In this document: piece after piece, positions 1 through 10,652 of the stretch | Position numbering within the stretch: position 1 is the stretch's first letter | How the letters are laid out: each line of letters begins with the position of its first letter | Assembly: GCA_010093515.1 (NCBI GenBank) | Contig: MU001691.1 | Location: forward strand, 385,813-449,812 | Reading direction: 5' to 3' | Origin: Lineolata rhizophorae | Taxonomy: Eukaryota; Ascomycota; Dothideomycetes; Lineolatales; Lineolataceae | Length of the DNA: 64,000 nt | The notes under the pieces: model-generated | Told to the model about the DNA's origin: nothing | Seen by the model: only the letters and a program-made list of their open reading frames with translations | Databases searched by the model: none | Program-made: the position numbers and the translations under genes

Positions 1-228
1 AGTTAAGCGCTCAATCCTTACTCATATATAGACCTACTAGAAGGGCATCGATAAGGGTTGGGTTCGCTAGTAGCGAAGCTAATACTCATTTGTTAGTAAT
101 GTTGAAGTATTGACTATCATTTTGAGCTAGAATCCCCCGACCTCTGAGATCACGAATATTAGGACCACTCATACTTGACCTAGTGTTGAACAGTACTGGC
201 ATTTCAGACCGCATTCCAGTACTTTCTA

Positions 229-1206
229 TCATATATAAAGATGTCCTGTGCACTGACTTTGAACATCCGAGAACATCCGAGCGTCACCTTCTGAAACCCG
301 ACAGTAGTCATTAGTTTCCCAAACCTCACCGTCATCTTCCTCTTCTTCTTCGTCCTCCTCATCATCATCCTCGTCCCATTCTTCCCCATTGTCTTCCTCA
401 TACTCGTCTAGATCAATATAGCTTGCGGATCGTGTAGTATCAGAGGCACCGGTAACATGAGGGCTCCTATCGTCATCAGCTGCTCTAGCAAGAGCACTAT
501 TGCTGAATCGTCTTGAGCCAGCAGTAGCAGCCGTCCCAGCCGCGGCAGCAGCTGTCATACCGGCGACAGACACTCCTGTGGGCGCGCTCGGGCTTGTTTT
601 GGCATTCGCAGCGGAAACTGCCACTACGCTGTCCTGTAAACTCTCACCCCCTTCATGTTCCTTGACCTTCTTCTCCTCCTCCAGCTTTCTGTACTTCCGC
701 CGTGCCTTCTTGGTCTTGCTAGCCTTCTTTTTCTGCTTGACGGCCGCCTTGATGGCTGTGCGGCTCCGGGGCCCCAGCTCGAGCTCCTCGATCCTCTCGG
801 CTAGCAGCCGACGGGCGATTTTGCGGTTCTGCTCGCGGGAGCGCGTCGCTTGCGACTTGATGACAATGCCGGTGGGGAGGTGCTTGAGCTGGACGGCGGA
901 ATTGGTTTTGTTCTGTGGCGTGACCGCAAAAAGAACCGGTGAGTTGTTGATTCGAAGTATATTTATTTGCCGGGTTGCGAAGATGTCACCACGTACAATG
1001 GCTTGGCCTCCCGGCCCGCTCCCTTTCAGGAAGTTCTCCTCGATCTCATCTTCGTTGATGGTCGGTCGTGGCGGCAGAGGCTTGGCTGCCTGGATGGGAG
1101 AGCGAACGAAGGCGCGGGCCGGCACGACCGCGGGGGTCCGCCGAACGAGCGGTGGGATGACGACGCGCAATAGCGGCGTGTGGAGAACCGGACGGAGCGC
1201 CGCCAT
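229..1206 (-). CDS. Mitochondrial class I release-factor-like protein (GGQ domain, Rso55/C12orf65 type)
   Basis: Likely a mitochondrial ribosome-rescue peptidyl-tRNA hydrolase of the RF-1 domain family. The diagnostic GSGPGGQ loop is followed, after splicing, by AINKTNSAVQLKHLPTG and by a basic helix (SREQNRKIARRL), as in family members that lack a codon-recognition domain. One intron, 913..996 (84 nt, GTACGT...CACAG), sits directly after GGQAI. Removing it restores the family's continuous GGQxINKTNS motif, so the uninterrupted reading frame there is misleading. The N-terminus is Arg-rich and fits a mitochondrial presequence. A start at 1290, in frame, would add 28 residues; I prefer the ATG at 1206 for its GAAATGG context. 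The Lys-rich tail is typical of the family. The very acidic C-terminus (runs of D/E) is unusual and probably disordered. It diverges from the next gene. The family call is firm; which release-factor paralogue it is remains uncertain. Confidence 0.88.
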   Translation of the reverse strand: MAALRPVLHTPLLRVVIPPLVRRTPAVVPARAFVRSPIQAAKPLPPRPTINEDEIEENFLKGSGPGGQAIVRGDIFATRQINILRINNSPVLFAVTPQNKTNSAVQLKHLPTGIVIKSQATRSREQNRKIARRLLAERIEELELGPRSRTAIKAAVKQKKKASKTKKARRKYRKLEEEKKVKEHEGGESLQDSVVAVSAANAKTSPSAPTGVSVAGMTAAAAAGTAATAGSRRFSNSALARAADDDRSPHVTGASDTTRSASYIDLDEYEEDNGEEWDEDDDEEDEEEEEDDGEVWETNDYCRVSEGDARMFSDVQSQCTGHLYI

Positions 1207-1578
1207 TTCATTGAACCGGTAAATTGGGCGATGGAAGATGGTGTGCGGAGAGATAAGAGAAGCTGCGCGGGACCCAGACGGAAGCATCATTAGGCGCGGC
1301 GCGGAGTGGAACGGGCCTTGGCGTCCGTACTAAGGGGTGCAGCCGCAGCCGGAACCGGGCAGCCTTTCTCCGCGAGCTACGCGTCACTGCCCCTTGCTCG
1401 CTAAGTACGAGACCCTTAAAGTTCGACCCTGGGCGCATTCGTGCATGCCCCCTTGGACTTCCTTCGCGAACGAACCGGTGACGAAGCCAAAAAGCATCCG
1501 TTCTTTTTGAACCCGACTTTTATGATTTTCAGTCATTTTTGACCTCTACCACGTCGACTTGACTTTCGCTTCCCACCA
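1207..1578. promoter_or_regulatory. Divergent intergenic promoter region
   Basis: A 372-nt gap between two divergent starts (release-factor-like protein and serine palmitoyltransferase small subunit). It must hold both promoters. I see no recognisable TATA box or named operator. Confidence 0.4.
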
Positions 1579-2169
1579 ATGTCGCAGAAGCAGGACGCTC
1601 TTTCAGCCTCCACGATGACTGATCTCGCGATACTGCTGCCCGAGGACACTTTTACCGTCGTGACCGTGTCGGTTCTCTTCGGCGCTTGCCTGGCCTTCTT
1701 CACCCTCACGTCGCTGTACCCGAAGTCGCTGCTGCGTTGGCTGCAGCGCAAGCGATACCAGTATGAAGTCACATTTTCGCTATACATGATGACGGCTACG
1801 GAGAAGTTCATATTCAGTACGTCAAGTCCAGACTTCGCATTACCCACCGCCCTTACCCTCCTGAAATTTTCACTTGCATCAGTCGTTTCATTGACGAAGG
1901 TACTGCCCGATTGCCCAAGTCGCAAGGTTGCTGACATGCTCGACTTTGTAGACTCCATCATCTTTCTCTTCATCAGCATGACCGTCATCGCTGCTTGCCT
2001 CTACTTACCCGACCACCTTTCCATCATCGTCTCCCGCGCCTTCTATTACTACTCTGGTGATGCCGCCGGCGACGCAAACAGCTCCGAAGCGTCGTCCTCT
2101 GCTCTGCTCGCGGATTGCTCTGTTGGCGTCCAGCCAGCCGCCATCGACCCAGCCGGCCAGATGACCTGA
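1579..2169 (+). CDS. Small subunit of serine palmitoyltransferase-like protein
   Basis: Predicted small activating subunit of the ER enzyme that condenses serine with palmitoyl-CoA in the first step of sphingolipid synthesis (fungal SPT_ssu-like family). One intron, 1817..1951 (135 nt, GTACGT...TTGTAG), splits an Asn codon. Splicing gives 151 residues and rebuilds the family core YQYEVTFSLYMM...EKFIF-NSIIFLF. A hydrophobic segment lies at about 24-47. The conserved Tyr-rich stretch at 60-70 leads into a second hydrophobic segment that ends in the family signature CLYLPDHLSIIVSRAFYYY. The C-terminal tail after about residue 120 is Ala/Ser-rich and not conserved. The intron length is a multiple of three and carries no stop, so retention would insert 45 residues between the conserved halves. 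An internal ATG at codon 13 is an alternative start. Confidence 0.82.
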   Translation: MSQKQDALSASTMTDLAILLPEDTFTVVTVSVLFGACLAFFTLTSLYPKSLLRWLQRKRYQYEVTFSLYMMTATEKFIFSTSSPDFALPTALTLLKFSLASVVSLTKVLPDCPSRKVADMLDFVDSIIFLFISMTVIAACLYLPDHLSIIVSRAFYYYSGDAAGDANSSEASSSALLADCSVGVQPAAIDPAGQMT

Positions 2170-3171
2170 AACATGGCTATCTGGCGCACAAAGGACTGCA
2201 GTGCAACTTTGGGATGCCGTGGGAAGCATGAGAGATTTGTCGCGTGATGTGGGCTTTTTTCTTTCGAGCAGGGCGTCCGCTTGGGCTGCGTTTGGTACGG
2301 TATGCCATTGGGTGACTTGGGAGCATTACAACCATTTAATTTGGTGCGCATGATGAGGTTAAAGACCATTAGGGACGGATTTGCAGGGTTTGTAATAAAT
2401 TTCGTTGGGACACTGCATTGTACAAAACGATACTAATTTTTGGCCGTTGTACTGTTGTACCAAGACTACGTTGTGGCATTGGGGACTGGCGTTCCATGGC
2501 CTAGTCGCCAGTTGCAGAATTTTGTATGTGAACGTTGTGGTTGGGATATGGCGTTTCATATTTGGTACAGTCCTTTATCTAGAATGTTCCATGGGTCACT
2601 CTTATACTAACCATCGAAACTCGGGAACACGGGAAGTGAATATGCGACAGATCCAACCCTTAATTACTTGAAGCTACCTAGTGAGTTCAAAACGCCGATT
2701 TATCATATCAAGGTAGTACGTATCGATTGCAACTAATAACCGAAATTCTTCACAGGTACCTATGTATGTATGACGCTGTACGCCACGAGCAAATGACTAC
2801 TTAGACGTTGCTTAGTTTGGCCCAGTTACTCCAATAATAGACCCATTACCTAGCGGAGATAAGGCCACACCCATATAAGGAAAGCGTGCGAACAACAGAA
2901 ATATCCGCCAAGAGGTGTAACATTGCCGCTTACCCTAGCACAACGATCTCATTGACAGTCTTGCATAATCGCGAAGAACAAAATAAAGGATACTAACCAG
3001 AGCAGAAAACGACATAACCCCCGGAAAAGCCGAACGAACTACAACCACAATCACAACCACAGCAGAAACTCGACTTTCTCAACGCTCATACCAACTCGCT
3101 CATTGCAACATGCTTCTCAATTGCTTCCCCCCAAACACACAACGCCGCAGACCTCCCAAGTAATCCTCCAA
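2170..3171. other. Intergenic, no gene seen
   Basis: About 1 kb between the 3' ends of two converging genes. Reading frames are short and unlike any protein I know. The base composition is lower in GC than the flanking coding DNA, as expected for UTR and spacer. Confidence 0.5.
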
Positions 3172-4317
3172 TCACCCCCTCCCCACCCCAAACACCTTCC
3201 CCGCCACCTCCTCCAGCCCCTCCCTCCCACAGCCGCCGCACCTAACCACCGTCTCAAAGCCCTCCACCTCCCTCGCCCCCTCTGGCCCAAACAGCAGCAA
3301 CAAGTCGTCCTCGCCCACCTCCTCGTCCTCCTCCCGGTCCGCCTTTTCGCCGCCGTCGCCGTCGCCTTCACCGCCACCCGCCCCCGCTGCTCCTGGTGCC
3401 GCGGCGCCTAGGTCCGACACCACGACCAGCACCTTAGGCGGTGGTGCCGCGTCCCGCCCGGCAACCAGCTCCACCACGCGGCGCGCGAACGCGAGCTGTT
3501 CGGCCGCTGTCCCGCTGCCCGCGATGCCCTTCCCGCCAGCCGCGCCGCTGCTGTCCATGAACCCTGCTCCGCCGGCGCCGCCGCGGCGCGGCCGCCCCTG
3601 CACTGACGCTCCGCCGGCACCGGCGCGAGCAGAAGCGGGGGCAGAGGCGGGGGAGGCGGGAGAGATGGTGGCAACGACGACGACGACGATGACAGCGCCT
3701 GCGAGCGCGACGAAGGGCCCGTGCGTGGCCGTCAGCCCGACACGCGGCACAAACGGCACGTGGCGGACGCGGCGGTGGTGGCGGCTGAGGGCGCGGCCGA
3801 GGGGCTCGAAGGGGTCCATTGGGGGTTCGTCGTCGACGTCGGCATCCCGATCGTCTTGGCCGGCGCCCGCCGGAGTGGGGGTGGGTGGGGAGGAGGTGGG
3901 GCGCGAAGATGAAGGGTCGGTGTCTCGACGGGGCGGCTTCGCTGGCGTGGGGGTCGAGATGGTGGTGGGATTGGAGGGGAGGAGCGTGGGGGGTAGGGGG
4001 AGAACGGGCGAGAAGAGGACGAGAGTGGATGTTGGAGGGAGGGCGCGCAGGGTCGCGAGGGAGGAGGCGTGGGCGCGGGCGAAGGTGGGCGGAGAGGAGG
4101 AAGACGGACGGGATGTGCTCACTGGCGTCACCGCTGTAGTAGTGGTGGTTGGAGACGGGCCGGACGCGGTCGCCATTCGCGAAGAGAGCCACGGGCGAGA
4201 TGGGCCGTCGAGATTGGTTTCTTGAAGGAGGCCTTCGATGCTGGGGGGACTGTGGGCTTCGCGAGGTGAGGGCGTGGCCGTCCGGGATGCGGTGGAGGCG
4301 GGGTTGAATTGGCCCAT
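3172..4317 (-). CDS. Conserved hypothetical protein, low-complexity with Rossmann-like strands
   Basis: I do not recognise a named family. The 381-residue frame is intronless. It starts with a Ser/Thr/Pro-rich tail, followed by segments that look like a globular alpha/beta fold broken up by low-complexity inserts: strand STLVLFSPVLPLP, then DPFEPLGRALSRHHRRVRHVPFVP, a Val-rich strand AGAVIVVVVVAT, helix QLAFARRVVELVAG, strand PKVLVVVSDLG, and near the C-terminus DDLLLLFGPEG plus GFETVVRCGGCG. The Val-rich stretch could be read as a membrane helix, but its position between helix and strand elements suggests a buried beta strand. The GC content is extreme, so long frames also occur on the other strand. 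I chose this frame because only it has this regular strand/helix pattern. A second Met (MATASG, codon 48) is a possible start. It is divergent from the CENP-I gene. Confidence 0.55.
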   Translation of the reverse strand: MGQFNPASTASRTATPSPREAHSPPSIEGLLQETNLDGPSRPWLSSRMATASGPSPTTTTTAVTPVSTSRPSSSSPPTFARAHASSLATLRALPPTSTLVLFSPVLPLPPTLLPSNPTTISTPTPAKPPRRDTDPSSSRPTSSPPTPTPAGAGQDDRDADVDDEPPMDPFEPLGRALSRHHRRVRHVPFVPRVGLTATHGPFVALAGAVIVVVVVATISPASPASAPASARAGAGGASVQGRPRRGGAGGAGFMDSSGAAGGKGIAGSGTAAEQLAFARRVVELVAGRDAAPPPKVLVVVSDLGAAAPGAAGAGGGEGDGDGGEKADREEDEEVGEDDLLLLFGPEGAREVEGFETVVRCGGCGREGLEEVAGKVFGVGRG

Positions 4318-5415
4318 TTTGGCGGTGGATATATATATACTTTCTCTGTAGGCGATGTTTATATATACTCCGCTGGAGGCTAGCTCGGGATAACCGCAAG
4401 CCCCGGGTGTCCTAAAAAAGGAAGAACGACGAGGAACCTGAGGGCATCAACGAGGATTGAAGGATCCAAAACAGAAGAGGACAGTGCGCTGAGCCGTTTG
4501 TCGCAGAAGTCGAGGCCGAAGGATGAATCCCGTCGGCGTGTTTCGCGTGTTGTCTAGCTGGACGGTTGGCTCACTCGGGCTTCGAACCCTGGTCCAAGGC
4601 TTCTGGCAATCCAACCTGCCCAAAAAGGCAATTTGAGTCTTGTTGAGCGCGAAGGTACCGTGGAACGGAGGAGGCTGAGTCAGAGAATATATATACCGAA
4701 CGGGAGCCTAGCTATAAGATACTAGGTAAGGCAGGAAGGTAGGTATCTAGATGCTCGGCCCCCTGGCGGCCAACGAGAGAGCCGCTCACGCAACAAGAGA
4801 CGAATAAAGAACCGAGAGTGGTATAATGAGTTATGTTTGCATTCAAGCTTACCAGAGGCACAACAAGGAAACAAATATATCCAAGCAAAACACGTGAACA
4901 CAAGGGCCACCTCGAATGCCCCTTGCCGCAAGGAAGAACGGGCAACTCGGCAGCAGCGGCGGCAGCAGCAGCAGCAGCAACGGCCGCGCCTGAGGCCGCC
5001 GACTGCGACGCTGTCGTCTTATTATACTCGCGGGCAGGCATTGCGGAGCCCGGGCAGGCGGCCGGTCGGGACGCTGCTCGACCAGGAAAGAAGGTTCCCG
5101 GTGGTAGCACAGCAGGAAGCGGCCAGGAAGCGGGCCGGGGAAATAGGAAAGCGAGGGCTGCGGGACGGGCGAGTGAGGGCGAGCGCGGGCGAGCGAGGGC
5201 GGCCGTGCCTGCCCGGCGTGGGCTGCACCTGCTCCGTTCGGGCCCAGGCCGGCGCGTTACACACGGCGGAGTCGGGGCTCGTGGAAGGCGCCCGCCGCGC
5301 GCGACGCAGTCGACACGTCGCCCTCGAGCGCGCTCCCTCCCGCCGACTGCGCAGCCCGCCGACCATCAGCTCCCACCTCCCGCAAACGGCAGCCCTCGCG
5401 TCTCGAATCACACGC
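4318..5415. promoter_or_regulatory. Divergent intergenic region with CAG-type simple repeat
   Basis: This 1.1-kb gap separates two divergent genes and should hold both promoters. Around 4949-4980 there is a short GCAGCGGCGGCAGCAG-type trinucleotide run. Long open frames here are very GC-rich and lack any protein signature. Confidence 0.4.
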
Positions 5416-7976
5416 ATGTCGGCCGATTCCAGCTCGGGTGACGACGACGACGGCCGCATTGCCAGCCTGCGCGCCGCCCTCGATGCCATCGACTACGGTG
5501 AGTCCTGCCCGGGTCTTCTCTGTCGCGTCGCACACGCACAGCCCACGCTCACGCACGCGCGCGCCGCCGCCGCGGGCCCCCCTCCCCCGCAGCATCGCGC
5601 GTCCCAGCCCGCCAGCGACGCGGCGGCGCCGCCCGCCTGCGCGCCGCCGTCGACTTCGCCTGCCAGCACGCCGCTTCCCGCGGCCTGCTTCCGGAGGAGC
5701 TCGAGTCGGTCGTCGACGTCGTAGCCGTGCGCTCGCACCTCGACCAGGCGAGCTGCACGGCCCTCGTGCGCGCGCTGTACCCGGCGGCGACGGTGTCGGC
5801 CGAGGTCGTCGTCGGGGTCGTGGGCTGCTTCGGCCAGGGCGCGACGAAGCCCCCGCCCGCCGTCCAGGCCGCGCTTGCGCGATGGCTCGTCAACGTACAT
5901 CACGTCCTCGAGGACCCGCGGTCGCTGGCGTGCCTCTACGGCGTCCTGTTCGGTCTGCTGGACATGATTAGTCTGCGGTCTCCGCTGTGCCATTTGCTCT
6001 CACTTCTCACTCGGAGGAAGCACGTGCGGCCCTATAGGATTCAGTATCTGTATGTTTATGTCAAACTCGCACGTGAGTCTCTCCCATTGACTTGCCGTCT
6101 ACAGGCTCGAGCTCACGCGTCAGCTGGGTCCGGACCCGCATCTGGCCGGCCTTCTGCGCGTGTATAAGGACTACTATCCCGACATCATCCTGGGTACTCC
6201 TCATTCCACCAAGCACCCGTTCTCTTCGGTAAGAGCCGTCCGTTGGCGAAAAGTCAAATGAGTTCAAGTCAAGTGAAAAAGAAAATGGGTCTGACAACAA
6301 AAACAGAAGACAGATGCCGAGTGGAGAAACAAGCTTCGTACAATTCAAGAAGCGAACTCTACCCACATCAGCTCTACGGAAGCCGACAGCGGATTCCGAA
6401 TGAAAAGGCAGAATGGGCACAATTCAAAAGGTTCTATTCTACCGGAGCTGCATACCTTCTATGCCCGCGAGGTATGCATTGATCGAAGACATTTCGATGT
6501 TCACTGATCTGACCTGTGGGTAGACTTCAGTCACTTTGGAGGAAATTGACGGCGTCGACCGATTTGTCGACAACCTAGAGCGAATCGAGCTTCCGAACCA
6601 GCTGGCTGCCTCCTTCAGAGATCCACTACTGCAGAAATATCTCACTCTCAACCCGTCAAAAATAGCTTCCCAGAGAATCGAGTTGTGGCTTTCGCAAGTG
6701 TTTCAAGACGAACTAGAGTGCCTGCGCGACGGCGGAGGCGCTTCTGCTCATTTGACCGAAGTTTTGAGCGCGCTTCTCAAGTATACCGAATACACAAATG
6801 TCTGTTGTATGGCCTTACTTTTTCGAATAAATAGCTGACTTTCCACTTGAAGGTCATTCCTCCTGTTGCGAAGAATTTCTTACAGCGGTATCTTTTCCTA
6901 TGGGATGGCACGTCCAATGTCAAGGAGACCACCGGGCTGCTCTCATATCTCCCCGTTCTTCCCTTTGAAGGTAAGTAAAACCTCCTTGATTTAAGTGGCA
7001 GGGTCTAAGAGCATTTTCAGAAATTCGACGCTCATTTCTCGATCCCCTTCAGCGCGCAATTTCGGCGAATCCTAGAGCCCCTGGGATCATCTTCACCTTC
7101 TTCGGAGACCTAATCCACAACTGGGTCGTCCTTATGATCTCGGACCCAGACTCATTTGATATGGTCGAAGAAACCCCACGACAAAGCTTCGTCCGCCTCT
7201 ATGAGCACGCCTCCACCGTGGCGCTCTCCATCCTCTCTAGTGCGCCCGACGTCCACATCCCCACCACCTCGGCCATCCTGACCTTCTACGAATCCGCCAC
7301 CTATGCCGTCTCGACCTCGTACGCCTCGCACAGCGCCGTCCTGCCCATCCTCTGCCCGCCTCCTCACCTCATCTATCTCTTCCTCTTCAGCGCGTCCGCA
7401 GCCGAGCTGTCGCGCCTCTGCGCCCTGCTCGCCACCATCAAGCGCACTTACGAGGTCAGCCTCGGCCACGCCATCACGCACTCGCCTGCCGACCTCGCCG
7501 CCTTCAACGGCTACCTCATGGACGCCTGCAACATCCTATGGCGCGCCCGCGCCCTGCTCGCTTCCGACGCCAACGCCAAGGGCTGCCTCTTCCCGCCCCG
7601 CCTACTCCCCCCGCTCCAGGACTACGTCGCCCGCCGCGACCGCGACTACGGCCTCGCGGCTTTCTTCGGCCTCTCGCACAACGCCCTGCTGGCCGGCATG
7701 GCGGCCGCCGCGTTCCGCCGCGTCGAGGTGGAGAGACACGCTCTTGAGAGGGGGTCCGTGGAGGAGCAGGACGAGGATGGCGACGAGGACTGGACGTGGC
7801 ATGCGGGGCCGGTGACGCAGCGCAGTTTGGTCGTGTTAGAGAAGGACGGCGGGGCCGCGGTCAGTTGGAGGGAGTATAGAGTCGAGGTTTTGAGGTGGTT
7901 GGAGGAGAGGGCGCTGGGGGGCGTGAAGGAGTTGATGTATGCGACTATGAAGGATTTGATGAGGGTGAATGCATAG
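5416..7976 (+). CDS. mis6: Inner kinetochore protein CENP-I/Mis6 (Ctf3 orthologue)
   Basis: A component of the constitutive centromere-associated network, which sits on CENP-A chromatin and links the centromere to the outer kinetochore. Seven exons; introns 5498..5592, 6050..6104, 6229..6306, 6472..6523, 6800..6852 and 6971..7020, all GT-AG. Splicing gives 725 residues. The family core is clear: LLDMISLRSPLCHLLSLLTRRKHVRPYRIQ continues across intron 2 into LLELTRQLGPDPHLAGLLRVYKDYYPDIILG, then KTDAEWRNKLRTIQEAN. The remainder is helical, as expected of a HEAT-like fold, e.g. FFGDLIHNWVVLMISDPDS. The first exon is an acidic, disordered start (MSADSSSGDDDD). The 5' end is the least certain part: the first exon is short and the Met was picked because it joins in frame. 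The start of the next exon is very GC-rich. Confidence 0.9.
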
Positions 7977-8347
7977 AGGGAGCTTTTCGGCGCAGGCGTA
8001 GGTTGGGAATTGATGTGAGTCGGCGCTGGTCGGTGGGGTTTGGGAGTGTGATCGATGACGCATTGGATGGATGCTACGGTTGCGGGTATGTGTCTACCCA
8101 AGCTTGGTGTTTATGGCTTTATCTCCGTTCCTTGTATTTCACTGAAGTCTTTTGGTCTCCGGAGTAGGGACTGGTTTCTAGCCCCTGAACAATTTTGAAA
8201 GCAAGAAATGCATTTTTTTGATTTATATCTATAAAGGATCTCGACCATCATGACAACCATTTAGCGGCAGGTTATTATTACCGTTCTAATCATTAAGACA
8301 TTAAAACATTCCAGAGTTTTGAGACATTACGGCATTTCCGATTTTGC
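7977..8347. other. Convergent 3' intergenic region
   Basis: A 371-nt spacer between the 3' ends of the CENP-I gene and the SDR gene. It is AT-richer than its surroundings, contains a T-run near 8213, and should hold both polyadenylation regions. No gene seen. Confidence 0.5.
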
Positions 8348-9460
8348 TTAATACAAATCCAACGTGCCTCCCGCCTTCTCTTCCACTACTTCCTTGGTCA
8401 ACTTCATCAGCCTCTCCCCCAACTCCTCGTTATTCGCCAGCGCACTTCCCTCTTCCGGCACCGCCGGCGGACAGATATACTCGCCAGACTGAGCCGTTCT
8501 CGTCGCCGCAAACATGGTGCTGACGGCGCCATCAAACTGGTCCTTCTTGAAGGGCGCCATGCCGACCTTCATGGCGTAGCCGCCGAGCGGGTACGGCTCC
8601 ATGATGTGCTCGGAGCTCTGGCGCGTCTCGACGAAGCCGGGATGGGTGGCGTTGACGAGGATGTTTGGGTGGCGCGGCGCAAGGTGCCGGGCTAGGTAGC
8701 GCGAGTAGAGGATGTTGGCGAGCTTGGTGCGGCCGTACTGCGGAAGGGGGCCGTAGTCGCGGTTCAGCTCGGAGACGGAGTCGAAGCGCACGTCCGAGGG
8801 GGCAGACTGGTGCGCGTTGGAGGCGACGTTGACGATGCGCACCGTATGGCCGAGATCGGCGGTGGATTTGAGGAGCGGGAGGAGGGACGAGGTAAGCACG
8901 ACGTGGCCCATGTGGTTGGAGGCCATGTGGAGGTCGATGCCGTTGGTGGGGGCGAACTGGCGGGTCACTATTTTTTTGCGGTGGATGGGAAGTCAGTTTC
9001 GGACTGTGTCTCGTCCTTTTTTCACGGCAAGGACATGTTATGATCTGGGCAGGAGCCGACACGCACTTATTCCTCTCGCGGCATTGTTGATCAGGATGTC
9101 CAACCGGTCCGTCATGCGCGCAATCTTCCTCGCTGCGTCCCTCGTCGCCTTCCAATCGGACAGGTCGCACTGCAGCCAATGCACCTTCTGGGCGGCCGAG
9201 TCGCCCAGCTCGTCGCGGATCGCCTCGAGCGCGCCCTCGACCACATCCTGAGACTTGGACAACACGAACAGGTCCTTGACGTTGTGCGTCAGCAGAGTGT
9301 ACGTGCAGCCGTAGCCGATGCCCTCGGACCCGCCCGTCACCACGGCCACCTTGCCCTCCAGCGTGCCCACGTCCTTGAGACTGAAGCGCTTGGTCGTTTC
9401 GACGAGCGCGTTGCCCGTGCCTCGGAGGTTCTCGGCCACGGCCGTCTTGACGGCTTGCAT
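8348..9460 (-). CDS. Short-chain dehydrogenase/reductase, retinol dehydrogenase-like
   Basis: A classical NAD(P)-dependent SDR of 337 residues after splicing. The cofactor loop TGGSEGIGYG, the structural motif NNAA, a Ser in NVASNAHQ and the catalytic YGRTK (Tyr-x-x-x-Lys) are all intact. One intron, 8968..9066 (GTGCGT...ATAG), splits the Met codon after NNAARGI. Joining there gives a seamless reading into MTRQFAPTNGIDLHMASNHMGH. I chose the Met of MQAVKTAVAENL at 9460 because similar fungal SDRs start there. An upstream Met at 9550 adds 30 residues, mostly a Ser run. A probable substrate-loop stretch, HPGFVETRQSS, follows the catalytic site. The substrate cannot be read from the sequence. 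The call is close to WW-domain oxidoreductase/RDH-like fungal proteins. Confidence 0.88.
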
Positions 9461-10652
9461 TTTGGGTGGCGGGTATGAAGAGCTGGAGGAGGAGCTGCGG
9501 GGGCGAAAGCAGGTGCTGAAGGGCCAGCAGCGGTCCCGTAGACGACCCATTTGGTTATAAAGAGGGATTGGTTGGATGGAAAGGCGTTAATTCGATGACG
9601 AGCGTTCAAGCTCTAGAGTCGTGATGTATTTGATAGACGTCAATCATCCGATTGACTCAATAACCTTTCGAGCTTAGGGAGTCGTGATGTCAGGTACACC
9701 AGGAACATAAAACAGTAGGGTAGCTAACTCAGGCAACAGGGCCGGGGAAAGTGGGAGCGTTCGCCATTTTTATTCTTGTTTCATTTTCCTGTTAGGCCCA
9801 TCAAAGGGGGGAGCGCCAGCCACAAAAAAGGCGTGACGCGGCGTCCAGCAGTGATGCAAAGGTCGTACTCCGGGCAGGGGTGATTGGCCCAGTGCTCCGT
9901 CTCCCGCTCGTCTTTCGACGGTGCCACAATAGCGCTTCCCGAAGGGGATGACGTTTCCATGGCACCATGGCAGGCTCCTTGGGGATGCAGACTCGGCAGG
10001 CCCACTAGGATCCGGGGCCGTCGGCTTGGGCGGGAGCCGCATTCCAGGAATTGTCTTTTCCCCGACCTGAATCGTGTCCCGTCGGCCTCCAATTGGATGG
10101 TCGTCGGCTGTGTTCGCACGAATCATGGGACGGAGGCTGAGAAGGGAGTTCGGAAGAGAAGGACGGAGCACGGGAGCTCGGCAAGTGAGCTGTCATCTCT
10201 CCCTAGTTCGGAGAACAGCTATGGCCCCCATCCCTGAGCCTAAGGGGCTAAAAAGAAAAAGGCCGTTCAAAATTTTTCTCATTTACATTATAGATACTAT
10301 TTTAAGATACTTTAAGCCCTTGGCAAGGAGGCATGGAGCGAGGCGCACGAGCTAACGCTTTAAGCGATGTGGTGCCTACCGAATCAGTTCAAGGCATGTC
10401 GTGTCGAGCTTTATCGATAAAGCGCAGGCACAAGGTCGCCCCCGGCAGCTCCTTCGTCCTACATACCATGTCCGGCGCACGCGGGTGCCCAGCCAGCTCA
10501 GGATCGCACGAGCACCCGAACGCCTCTGCCCGTGCGCCGGCCCGTGCCCGAATTCTCTCCGACCTGAGCCTCCATTCCGGGCAGCCGATTCTAGCAGGTG
10601 AAAGAAAGAGGCAGGCGGCCTTGCGAGCGACCGAGCCAGCCAGCCAGCCAGG
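9461..10652. promoter_or_regulatory. Divergent intergenic region, no gene supported
   Basis: About 1.2 kb between two divergent genes. Several open frames of about 110-140 codons overlap on both strands but lack protein signatures. A CCAG tetranucleotide run (about 10634-10651) lies immediately upstream of the next start codon. A T/A-rich patch near 10260-10320 follows an A-run. Confidence 0.4.
10634..10651. repeat. CCAG tetranucleotide microsatellite
   Basis: Four consecutive CCAG units with a partial unit, ending two bases before a predicted start codon, so it probably lies in a 5' UTR. Confidence 0.7.

Noticed and set aside
4540-4640. Possible tRNA because of a GCTTCGAACCC stretch
   Set aside because: The flanking bases do not form a T-arm stem and no acceptor or anticodon arm can be drawn.
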